From Haladaptatus sp. DJG-WS-42 (GTDB taxonomy: Archaea; Halobacteriota; Halobacteria; Halobacteriales; Halococcaceae): a DNA stretch of 64,000 bases. The DNA lies in NCBI RefSeq assembly GCF_037198285.1, contig NZ_CP147243.1, forward strand, positions 1,364,001 through 1,428,000, written 5' to 3'. Below the pieces are notes generated by a model. The model made no database searches. It saw only the letters and a program-made list of their open reading frames with translations, and had not been told where the DNA came from. Shown here piece by piece: positions 57,448 to 64,000 of this stretch (position 1 is the first letter of the stretch; the number at the start of each line of letters is the position of its first letter). The translations under genes and the position numbers were made by a program.

Positions 57448-58113
57448 TTACGCGATGTAGCCAAGGGCGTCTTCGATACGGCCGAGTTCGGGGCCGGTCG
57501 TATCTTTTCCGGCGACGTAGCCGGTGTCGTTTGCGATGAGTCCGGAGCCAACGAGCGGGGCACCGTAGTTGATGGTGCCGATGTCGGCGGGGACGCCGAG
57601 CAGGGCTTCGATTGCGTCGAGTTCCTGATCGGTCGCTTTCGGGTGACAGAGGACGCCGTTGTTGGTGGCAACCGCCGCCGCGCCAACGGTTCTGACGCCT
57701 GCGAGGTCGCCGCGTTCGACGGGCACAGAGAGGCCGTCGCGTACCGCTTCGACCGCCTCATCGCTGAGGTCGGGGTGGACGTACGCACCGGTGTCGTTTG
57801 CGAGAATCACGTTTCCAGCGGCGTTGATGCGCCCGGGCAGTTCGTACACCGGGACGGAGACGCTGTCTGCGAGACGCTCGTATTCGTACTCACTGATGCG
57901 GCTCGAAACGAGCAGGCCGTTTTCGTTTCCGGTGACGAGTGCGCCGAGCGCGCCCGACCCGCCGACCGTCGTTTGCACTATTTCGACGCCGAGTTCGTCT
58001 GCGATGTCGGAGACGAGGGCGTCATCGACGTCGGGGCGAACGACTACGCAATCGTCAGTGGCCCGCGCAAAGATACCGACGTACGCGGAACCAGAGAATG
58101 CCGCACGAAGCAC
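57448..58113 (-). CDS. Translation initiation factor 6
   Basis: This 221-residue pentein-fold protein keeps ribosomal subunits apart. It begins with GTG 58113 ([20 protein letters not shown]). The repeats [57 protein letters not shown] and [16 protein letters not shown] are the expected near-fivefold units. It follows eL31 by four bases, in the usual archaeal eL39-eL31-eIF6 order. Confidence 0.95.
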   Translation of the reverse strand: MLRAAFSGSAYVGIFARATDDCVVVRPDVDDALVSDIADELGVEIVQTTVGGSGALGALVTGNENGLLVSSRISEYEYERLADSVSVPVYELPGRINAAGNVILANDTGAYVHPDLSDEAVEAVRDGLSVPVERGDLAGVRTVGAAAVATNNGVLCHPKATDQELDAIEALLGVPADIGTINYGAPLVGSGLIANDTGYVAGKDTTGPELGRIEDALGYIA

Positions 58114-58117
58114 AGCG

Positions 58118-58396
58118 TTACTCTGCCGGTTCGGCTTCGACGATGCGAGCGCCGTCCTCTTCGAAGCGTGCTGCGCGAACGCGGAGTTTGCGCGGCGGAC
58201 GCTTCTGACCCTGAGACCAGATGGCCTCGTTGATAGCTGGGTCGAGGCGGACGTCTTCTGCGTCGACTTTGAAGTTCTTCGCGAGGTGTTCGCGGATGAT
58301 TTTCATCGCGCGGTTTGCTCGCTGGTGCTTTGCTACTGCCGTCACGTCACGAAGCGGCACCGTGATGATGCGCTCCTCGAAATCGCTTGCGCTCAT
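58118..58396 (-). CDS. rpl31e: Ribosomal protein eL31
   Basis: This 92-residue large-subunit protein begins [37 protein letters not shown] and [20 protein letters not shown] are characteristic. It lies two bases downstream of eL39. The C-terminus [14 protein letters not shown] is a halophilic acidic tail. There is no internal start ambiguity: ATG 58396 is the first start in frame. Confidence 0.96.
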   Translation of the reverse strand: MSASDFEERIITVPLRDVTAVAKHQRANRAMKIIREHLAKNFKVDAEDVRLDPAINEAIWSQGQKRPPRKLRVRAARFEEDGARIVEAEPAE

Positions 58397-58398
58397 GA

Positions 58399-58551
58399 TT
58401 ATTCGTCAGTGTCGCTTCGCCGCCAGCTGCGGCGCTTGTAGTTCTGTCGGACTTCCATGTCCGTCTTCATCATGACCCACGCGGGAACGCGCGTGTTCTG
58501 GCGAGTGAGTTTGGCCAGGCGCTTTTTCTTGGCCTTCGACTTCTTGCCCAT
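58399..58551 (-). CDS. rpl39e: Ribosomal protein eL39
   Basis: This 50-residue basic protein was read directly from the sequence: [20 protein letters not shown], then VPAWVMMKT and [13 protein letters not shown]. The VPAWVMMKT core and the basic N-terminus are diagnostic of eL39 in the exit tunnel. A TATA box (ATTTAAGCC on the minus strand, 58574-58582) precedes the ATG by about 25 bp, predicting a leaderless transcript for the eL39-eL31-eIF6 operon. Confidence 0.95.
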   Translation of the reverse strand: MGKKSKAKKKRLAKLTRQNTRVPAWVMMKTDMEVRQNYKRRSWRRSDTDE

Positions 58552-58617
58552 AGTACACGGGCGTACCCCTTGATGGCTTAAATTCTTGTTCCTTTGACTC
58601 TGACCACCCTCACTGGT

Positions 58618-59415
58618 TCAGATGAACGCGAGGGGAACCATGATGAGCACGCCAATCACGAGCCCGGAGACGAGCTCAGTCCGCCCACCGCCGGGCACTG
58701 CCTTGCCCAGTTCGAGCGCCTCGGGGATGAACTCAGAGAAGACGAGGTAAATCATCGCCCCTGCCGCGAAGCCAAAGCCGAAGGGAAGGAACTCGCGGGC
58801 GATGCGGACGAAGTAGAAGGCGAGCACCGCACCAATCGGCTGGGGAAGGCTCGAAAACACGGCCCACCAGACCATCCGCCACTTCGAGACGCCCATCGAC
58901 TGGAGCGGGATGGAGATGGCGACGCCCTCGGGGATGTTGTGAATCGAGATGGCGACGGTCATGAAGATGGCGAGCAGCGGCACGCTGAATCCGAGGAGAG
59001 AGAAGCCACCGTCTAAATTCAAATCGGCGAACGAGACACCGATGGCCACGCCTTCTGGAAACGAGTGGACGGTGAGAATCCCGAGAATCAACAGCAGTTT
59101 GCGAAAGTCAGCCTGCTCATAGCGCTTTGGCGAGACTTCGACTCCCGAGATGATGCGGTGGCTCACGATGACGAGCACGACGCCCGCGAGCAGTCCAATC
59201 CCGAGTTCCATCGGTGTCCCGTTCGCAAGCCCCTCGCCGATGAGCCCGAACAGCGACGCAGATATCATGATACCCGACGCAAGCCCCCACAGCGCGACGT
59301 TCCATCGGTCGCTCACGCGGTCGACCAGAAAAAACGGCAACGCACCGATGCCCGTCGCCAGCGCGGTGATGAATCCCGCGACGAACACCAAGGCGAGATT
59401 CTCGAAGAAACCCAT
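58618..59415 (-). CDS. ZIP-family metal transporter
   Basis: This 265-residue protein has eight predicted helices. The metal-binding helices have HSFPEGVAIGVSF near residue 117 and HNIPEGVAISIPL near residue 158, the classic ZIP motif HxxPE(G). YLVFSEFIPEA follows in helix 7. The family moves zinc, iron or other divalents into the cytoplasm. It is the first gene after the ribosomal cluster, oriented the same way but not close enough to suggest cotranscription with eL39. Confidence 0.92.
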   Translation of the reverse strand: MGFFENLALVFVAGFITALATGIGALPFFLVDRVSDRWNVALWGLASGIMISASLFGLIGEGLANGTPMELGIGLLAGVVLVIVSHRIISGVEVSPKRYEQADFRKLLLILGILTVHSFPEGVAIGVSFADLNLDGGFSLLGFSVPLLAIFMTVAISIHNIPEGVAISIPLQSMGVSKWRMVWWAVFSSLPQPIGAVLAFYFVRIAREFLPFGFGFAAGAMIYLVFSEFIPEALELGKAVPGGGRTELVSGLVIGVLIMVPLAFI

Positions 59416-59476
59416 ACGCCTCCTTGTGCTGGCGCGGGCTTAAGAATTATCACACAGTTGAAGAGTTTTGGCTGGC

Positions 59477-60028
59477 CTAAATCAGTTCGACGCGCGAGCG
59501 CGTGACGTATATCGGGCCGTCGTCCGCAAGCAGACTCTCTTTGAGTCGCACCTCGGTCACCTGCATCGACCCGGCGTGAACGTCGGCTTCGAGTGCGCGC
59601 TGTACCGTCTCTTTGCCGCCGCCGTGGCGCATTCGCCCGAGGGTGACGTGCGGCGTAAATTCGTGGCTCTCTGGTTCGAATCCCTCTTCGATGAGGCGGC
59701 GCTCGATTGCTTCGTAGAGTCGCGTGAGTTCTTCTGCACCCTCACCCACGCCGAGCCACACGACGCGGATGTACTCTGCGCTCGGAAACGCGCCAAGCCC
59801 CTCGAACGTGGCGCGGAAGGGGCGGATGGCCGCGGTTCGCACCGCGTCTTCGAGGGCGGCTTCGATGTCACCAACGCCCTCTTCGCTGACCTCACCGAGG
59901 AATTTCAGCGTGATGTGGGCCTGTCCGGGGGCCACGAGGTCGAGGCCGCTCGCCGCCGAAAACGGTTCTTGGGCGGCGGCCACCGTCTCTTCGAGCCCTT
60001 CCAGGTCGATGCTCACGAACAGTCGCAT
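59477..60028 (-). CDS. thpR: RNA 2',3'-cyclic phosphodiesterase
   Basis: This 183-residue 2H-family enzyme hydrolyses 2',3'-cyclic phosphates on RNA. Both motifs are intact: QAHITLKFLGE near residue 37 and TPHVTLGRMRHGGG near residue 125. The N-terminus MRLFVSIDLEG is the family start, so ATG 60028 was preferred over an upstream start at 60070. It is divergent from the TPR gene. It is distinct from the shorter 2H gene at 28794. Confidence 0.92.
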   Translation of the reverse strand: MRLFVSIDLEGLEETVAAAQEPFSAASGLDLVAPGQAHITLKFLGEVSEEGVGDIEAALEDAVRTAAIRPFRATFEGLGAFPSAEYIRVVWLGVGEGAEELTRLYEAIERRLIEEGFEPESHEFTPHVTLGRMRHGGGKETVQRALEADVHAGSMQVTEVRLKESLLADDGPIYVTRSRVELI

Positions 60029-60112
60029 ACCCAATCGTTCGCCGGTCGAGACGATTACTCTGCGGGTCACTGTGGCGTAGCCCTTAATGCGCGTGATTGC
60101 CTACGCCCGGCA

Positions 60113-60847
60113 ATGACCGACCCCGACCGCGACCACCACCGGTTCTCGGAGGGACAGGGATTCTCGGACCCGTACGACGAGTTTGACCTCGACCCACCCG
60201 AACTGAAAGTTGACCCTTCGAAGGTTGACCCGGTTGACGCGCGCGTCCTCACCGACCTGCTCGACCAGCGCCAGCTCGCGACAGACAACGTCGATGCGCC
60301 ACAACTGCTCGAAGTCGGCCTCGGCTACATGCAGATCAACCGCTACGAACAGGCGACCGACGCCTTCGGGCGGGCCGCACAGTTCGCAGACGACGACCTC
60401 ACCGCCCAAGAAGCGTGGGTGAACAAGGGCGTCGCCCACGCCGAACTCGAAGAGTTTGACGAGGCAATCGGCGCGTATCAGGAAGCCCTCTCGCTCGACG
60501 ACCGCTCAGAACACGCCGCGAGCGCCGAGACCAACCTCGCCTACGCGCTCTGGGAGTTCGGCCGCCCAGAACAGGCACTCGAACACGCAGAACGCGCCGT
60601 CGAAATCGACCCACGCTTCCCACAGGGCTGGTACAATCGCGGCTTCTTCCTCCTCGAACGCGGTCTCGCAGACGAAGCGCTCAACTGCTTTGACAACGCC
60701 GTCCGCCTCGGCTTCCGGAGCATCGACCTGTTAGAAGAGAAAGCCCGCGCCCACGAGAAAGTCGGCGAAGACGACCTCGCAGAGCAGTTCGCCACAGAGG
60801 CAGAAGAGCTGCGCCAAGAGGCAGAACGCAAACTGGTCGACGAATGA
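60113..60847 (+). CDS. Tetratricopeptide-repeat protein
   Basis: This 244-residue acidic protein has a disordered N-terminus followed by three to four TPR units. The clearest are LEVGLGYMQINRYEQATDAF, WVNKGVAHAELEEFDEAIGA and YALWEFGRPEQALEHAERAV. A further helical pair, WYNRGFFLLERGLADEALNC, is near residue 180. TPRs scaffold protein complexes. ATG 60113 lies about 30 bp after a CCCTTAATG TATA-like box. It overlaps the DUF424 gene by four bases, so both are cotranscribed. Confidence 0.88.
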   Translation: MTDPDRDHHRFSEGQGFSDPYDEFDLDPPELKVDPSKVDPVDARVLTDLLDQRQLATDNVDAPQLLEVGLGYMQINRYEQATDAFGRAAQFADDDLTAQEAWVNKGVAHAELEEFDEAIGAYQEALSLDDRSEHAASAETNLAYALWEFGRPEQALEHAERAVEIDPRFPQGWYNRGFFLLERGLADEALNCFDNAVRLGFRSIDLLEEKARAHEKVGEDDLAEQFATEAEELRQEAERKLVDE

Positions 60848-61137
60848 TTGTAAACGAGCGCGAAACCCCGGAAGGCTTGCTCGTCTCTATCTGCGATGCG
60901 GACATCCTCGGCGAGACGTTCTCCGAGGGCGATGTCACCATCTCGGTGAGCGAGAGCTTCTACGGCGGCGAGGAGATGACCGAAGCGGGAGTCATCGCAA
61001 GCCTTCGCCGGGCAACGGTCGCAAACATCGTCGGCACGCGCTCGATTGCGCTCGCGGTCGAACACGGCTTCGTCGATGAGAGCACGGTGCTCACGATTGG
61101 CGACACCCGCCACGCACAGGTTCTCCGTCTCGGCTAA
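60844..61137 (+). CDS. DUF424-family protein
   Basis: This 97-residue archaeal protein of unknown function has the family layout: a start IVNERETPEGLLVSICDAD, a ISVSESFYGGEEM segment, and VANIVGTRSIALAVEHGF. It is coupled to the TPR gene by ATGA. DUF424 members often sit near translation or RNA genes, but no activity is known. Confidence 0.85.
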   Translation: MIVNERETPEGLLVSICDADILGETFSEGDVTISVSESFYGGEEMTEAGVIASLRRATVANIVGTRSIALAVEHGFVDESTVLTIGDTRHAQVLRLG

Positions 61138-61273
61138 CCGCTCGATTTCACGGTCCCTCTCTGTTTTCGTTGTCCCCACTCTCCCGCCGTCTCACGGCGT
61201 TTTCGCGCGTTTCAGCCGTCGAAGCAACCGCCGACCGAAGGAAAGTTCAGTCTCCGCTTCTAACTCTCAGCCA

Positions 61274-62527
61274 ATGGGAACCCAAGAGTCAGCACCACTC
61301 GACGTCGCGCGTTTGCGGGAGGATTTCCCGATTCTTTCGCGGACCGTCGGGGACGACACGCCGTTGGTGTATCTCGACAACGCCGCGACCAGTCAGACGC
61401 CAAACCGCGTCATCGACATTTTCGGAGACTACTACCGGGGGTATAACGCGAACGTCCACCGGGGCATCCACTATCTGAGTCAGGAGGCCTCCATCGCCTA
61501 CGAGGAGGCCCACGACCGCGTTGCGGAGTTCGTCGGCGCGGACGGCCGCGAGGAGATGATTTTCACGAAGAACACGACCGAGAGCATCAACCTCGTCGCC
61601 TACGCGTGGGGGCTGAACGAACTCGGTGAAGGCGACAACGTCGTGCTCACGGAGATGGAACACCACGCCTCGCTCGTCACGTGGCAGCAGATTTGCAAGC
61701 GGACGGGCGCGGAGGTGCGCTATATCCACGTCACCGACGACGGGAAACTCGACATGGAGCACGCGCGAGAACTCATAGACGACGACACCCAGATGGTGAG
61801 CGCCGTCCACATCTCGAACGTCCTCGGGACGGTGAACCCCATCTCCGACCTCGCCAAACTCGCTCACAACCACGACGCCTACATCTTCGCAGACGGCGCA
61901 CAGGCCGTCCCGAACCGCCGCGTGGACGTGAAGGATTTAGACGTGGACTTCTACGCGTTCTCGGCGCACAAGATGTGCGGGCCGACGGGCGTTGGTGGCC
62001 TCTATGGCAAGAAAGCCATCCTCGAAGACATGGAGCCGTTCCTCTACGGCGGCGAGATGATTCGGAAGGTCACCTACGAGGATTCGACGTGGAACGACCT
62101 GCCGTGGAAGTACGAGGCGGGGACACCACTCATCGCGGAAGGCATCGCCTTCGCTGAGGCGTGTGACTACTTAGATGACATCGGGATGGACAAGATTCAG
62201 GCCCACGAACACCAACTTGCCGAGTATGCGCTCTCGCGCTTTGCAGAGTTCGATGACGTGACCACCTACGGGCCGGGTCTTGGCGAAGACCGCTCTGGGC
62301 TCGTGGCGTTCACGCTCGACAGCGTCCATGCCCACGACCTCTCCAGTATCGTCAACGACTACGGTGTGGCCATCCGCGCGGGCGACCACTGTACGCAACC
62401 GCTCCACGACCGACTTGGCATCTCTGCGTCGGCTCGTGCGTCGTTCTATCTGTACAACACGCGCGACGAAATCGACGCGCTCGTAGACGCCGTAGACGCC
62501 GCTCGCGAACTCTTTGCTGATATCTAA
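61274..62527 (+). CDS. sufS: Cysteine desulfurase SufS
   Basis: This 417-residue PLP enzyme takes sulfur from cysteine for Fe-S assembly. VYLDNAATSQTPNRVID opens the catalytic domain. The PLP lysine is about residue 233 in SAHKMCGPTGVGG, and the persulfide cysteine is about residue 373 in RAGDHCTQPLHDRLG, a SufS-type loop. ATG 61274 follows a stretch of mixed composition. It is separated from sufU by 478 bp of unusual DNA. The sufBCD genes are not in the window. Confidence 0.94.
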   Translation: MGTQESAPLDVARLREDFPILSRTVGDDTPLVYLDNAATSQTPNRVIDIFGDYYRGYNANVHRGIHYLSQEASIAYEEAHDRVAEFVGADGREEMIFTKNTTESINLVAYAWGLNELGEGDNVVLTEMEHHASLVTWQQICKRTGAEVRYIHVTDDGKLDMEHARELIDDDTQMVSAVHISNVLGTVNPISDLAKLAHNHDAYIFADGAQAVPNRRVDVKDLDVDFYAFSAHKMCGPTGVGGLYGKKAILEDMEPFLYGGEMIRKVTYEDSTWNDLPWKYEAGTPLIAEGIAFAEACDYLDDIGMDKIQAHEHQLAEYALSRFAEFDDVTTYGPGLGEDRSGLVAFTLDSVHAHDLSSIVNDYGVAIRAGDHCTQPLHDRLGISASARASFYLYNTRDEIDALVDAVDAARELFADI

Positions 62528-63005
62528 TCGGTTCTACTGGCTTACAAACTTTTGAAAAACGCGCACGATAAACCCCAGACACCCCTCCTTGTTTCCGCTC
62601 CCATCCCCATGAGCCAGTGTGGTAAATCGTTCCCCAACGAGCCACAACGGTTCACCCCCATGAACCTCCCCCCTGTTGCTGTATGATCCTTTTCGCGCCC
62701 CCCACGCGAACTCGGTCTGAAACCGAGACAGACTCAGCAGTTTGCTGCAATTCCCCCTAATTTCCCTCAGTTGATACCTCATCCCAAGAACTCGGAATCT
62801 CTGGTATCAACCTAATAATGAACCTAATAGATAATAAAGCTATTGTTAATTTATCATTCTTGATAAGTAGAATCTGGGGCTTTCAGACTTTATTCCACAC
62901 ACTATCGGTTATTGATGTATTTATATATATTTTTCCAGACTGTTTCTACACGCACGTTTTTGGCTGCGGAATCCTTTTAGGGCGCTCTCTCATACTCAGG
63001 ACAAT
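62528..63005. other. AT-rich intergenic region with inverted repeats
   Basis: No gene is evident. GTTGATACC (62770-62778) and GGTATCAAC (62803-62811) form a perfect 9-bp inverted repeat. CTCGGT/ACCGAG at 62711 and 62722 form a short hairpin. The segment 62812-62950 is very rich in A and T for this genome (runs such as TATTTATATATATTTTT). A CCTTTTAGG element near 62974-62982 is the probable sufU promoter, giving a start close to 63003. Confidence 0.6.
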
Positions 63006-63425
63006 ATGGGACTGGGTTCGGACATGTACCGACAGCAGATTCTCGACCACTACAAAAACCCGCGTAACTACGGGAATTTGGAGAATCCGACGTTCACCCA
63101 CGTCGGCGAGAATCCGCTGTGTGGTGACGAGATTAGTATGGACGTCGTCTTAGACGAGGACGAGGAAACGATCGTCCGCGTTGCCTTTACTGGCGACGGC
63201 TGTGCCATCAGTCAGGCAAGCGCCAGCCTCCTCTCACAGAAACTGCCGGGGATGACCGTAGACGAACTCGAAGCCTTAGACCGCGACGACATGATCGACC
63301 TGCTCGGCGTTGACATCAGCCCGATGCGCGTAAAGTGCGCCGTGCTCGCAGAGAAAGTCGCCCAAGACGGTGCGGAGATTTACTTCGGCGAGAAAGAACT
63401 CGATAAGACCGTCACCGAAGAGTAG
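63006..63425 (+). CDS. sufU: SufU-type Fe-S scaffold/sulfur-transfer protein
   Basis: This 139-residue protein has the three cysteines of the IscU/SufU family: Cys39 in NPLCGDEI, Cys66 in GDGCAISQAS and Cys111 in RVKCAVLAE. DHYKNPRNYGNLENPT is the conserved start. The spacing fits SufU, which accepts sulfur from SufS and binds zinc. It starts with ATG 63006 at a predicted leaderless start. It is downstream of sufS on the same strand. Confidence 0.93.
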   Translation: MGLGSDMYRQQILDHYKNPRNYGNLENPTFTHVGENPLCGDEISMDVVLDEDEETIVRVAFTGDGCAISQASASLLSQKLPGMTVDELEALDRDDMIDLLGVDISPMRVKCAVLAEKVAQDGAEIYFGEKELDKTVTEE

Positions 63426-63498
63426 TCGCGCACGCCGAAAGCAGTTGTTTTCAGTTTTCACTCACGGGAGCGACGCGAACGAGAAAAATAGAGCCGGC

Positions 63499-64000
63499 TT
63501 ATTCTGGTTTCAGCCCTTCGCCTTCGACGCGCATGACCGCTTCGCCGTCGGGGAGGTTCGGGGCGTCTACGAGGCGGACGATACGCTTCGTCCCCTTCGA
63601 CTTGCGCAGGTACATCCGGAACGTCGAGGTGTGGCCAAGGATGTTCCCACCGATTGGCTGGGTTGGGTCGCCGAAGAACGAATCGGGGTTCGAGGAGACC
63701 TGATTGGTCACGAGCACGGCGGTGTTGTTGAGGTCGCCAACGCGCATCAGGTCGTGGAGGTGTTTGTTGAGTTTCTGCTGGCGCTGGGCGAGTTGGCCAC
63801 GGCCAACGTACTCAGCACGGAAGTGGGCGGTAAGCGAGTCCACACAGAGCAGGCGCACCGGCCACTCGGTGTCCTGTGAGTCGCCTGCGATCTCCTTTGC
63901 TTTCTGGGCGAGCAGCATCTGGTGGTTCGAGTTGAACGCCTTCGCGACGTGGATGTGGTCTAAGAAGTCCTGGATGAGCAGCTCCATGGCTTCGTCGTCG
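63499..64000 (-). CDS. radA: RadA recombinase, C-terminal part (5' end outside the window)
   Basis: About 167 residues of the RecA/Rad51-family recombinase are visible; the gene continues past the right edge, so the start and Walker A are not seen. [36 protein letters not shown] in part (Walker B), [11 protein letters not shown] and [15 protein letters not shown] match archaeal RadA. The C-terminus [14 protein letters not shown] is normal. It acts in homologous recombination and is convergent with sufU. Confidence 0.94.
   Translation of the reverse strand, partial: DDEAMELLIQDFLDHIHVAKAFNSNHQMLLAQKAKEIAGDSQDTEWPVRLLCVDSLTAHFRAEYVGRGQLAQRQQKLNKHLHDLMRVGDLNNTAVLVTNQVSSNPDSFFGDPTQPIGGNILGHTSTFRMYLRKSKGTKRIVRLVDAPNLPDGEAVMRVEGEGLKPE

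Noticed and set aside
62812-62950. AT-rich region as a replication origin
   Set aside because: No orc1/cdc6 gene is adjacent and no repeated origin-recognition boxes were seen, so the claim lacks support.

Overview
The window is chromosomal DNA from a halophilic archaeon (class Halobacteria). The evidence is: strongly acidic proteins; short or absent mRNA leaders behind archaeal TATA boxes; an archaeal 16S-tRNA-Ala(TGC)-23S-5S-tRNA-Cys operon preceded by tandem CTTAAGT promoters; bulge-helix-bulge type rRNA processing stems; archaeal eL39/eL31/eIF6, prefoldin, SRP54, FtsY and RadA; and LysW-dependent arginine genes. The 5S rRNA gene carries an internal insertion of about 108 nt, the hallmark described for Halococcus morrhuae. 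I therefore favour Halococcus or a close relative, but the genus cannot be fixed from sequence reading alone.

Layout. 0-5 kb: a clipped gene at the left edge, an aminotransferase, a DsrE-like protein, an MFS exporter and a pilin-like protein. 4.8-13 kb: sulfur and serine/threonine amino-acid genes, with two O-acetylhomoserine sulfhydrylase paralogues around metX, then serB, serA and thrC. 14-23 kb: the complete LysW-carrier arginine cluster on the minus strand (argG-argH, then argW-X-C-B-D-E-F with overlapping or nearly touching genes). 23-28 kb: an aa3-type oxidase locus (coxB, a coxA-coxC fusion, a subunit IV-like gene, and membrane proteins of unknown role). 28-42 kb: mixed housekeeping genes, including an XPD-type Fe-S helicase, a cation diffusion facilitator, phosphodiesterases, threonine aldolase, an M29 aminopeptidase, a cupin, a membrane-anchored molybdopterin oxidoreductase and the chromosomal protein MC1, with a tRNA-Arg(TCT) gene. 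42.2-48.5 kb: the rRNA operon. 48.9-51.8 kb: a two-component pair whose kinase reading frame is cut by an in-frame TAG. 51.8-54 kb: a nucleoside-recognition (gate) membrane protein and two half-size MgtE-type membrane proteins. 54-58.6 kb: the conserved archaeal translation/targeting cluster (eL39, eL31, eIF6, eL20, prefoldin alpha, FtsY, Ffh). 58.6-64 kb: a ZIP transporter, thpR, a TPR protein, a DUF424 protein, sufS, sufU and the C-terminal part of radA.

The most unusual signals lie in RNA and intergenic DNA rather than in a defence island. They are the enlarged 5S rRNA, and two separate tRNA genes (Arg and Cys) each followed downstream by partial copies of their own 3' ends together with palindromes. 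Other points of interest are the amber-interrupted sensor kinase, near-identical nucleotide tracts shared by the two sulfhydrylase genes, and palindromes around the argG promoter. I found no CRISPR array, transposase, integrase, toxin-antitoxin pair or prophage.
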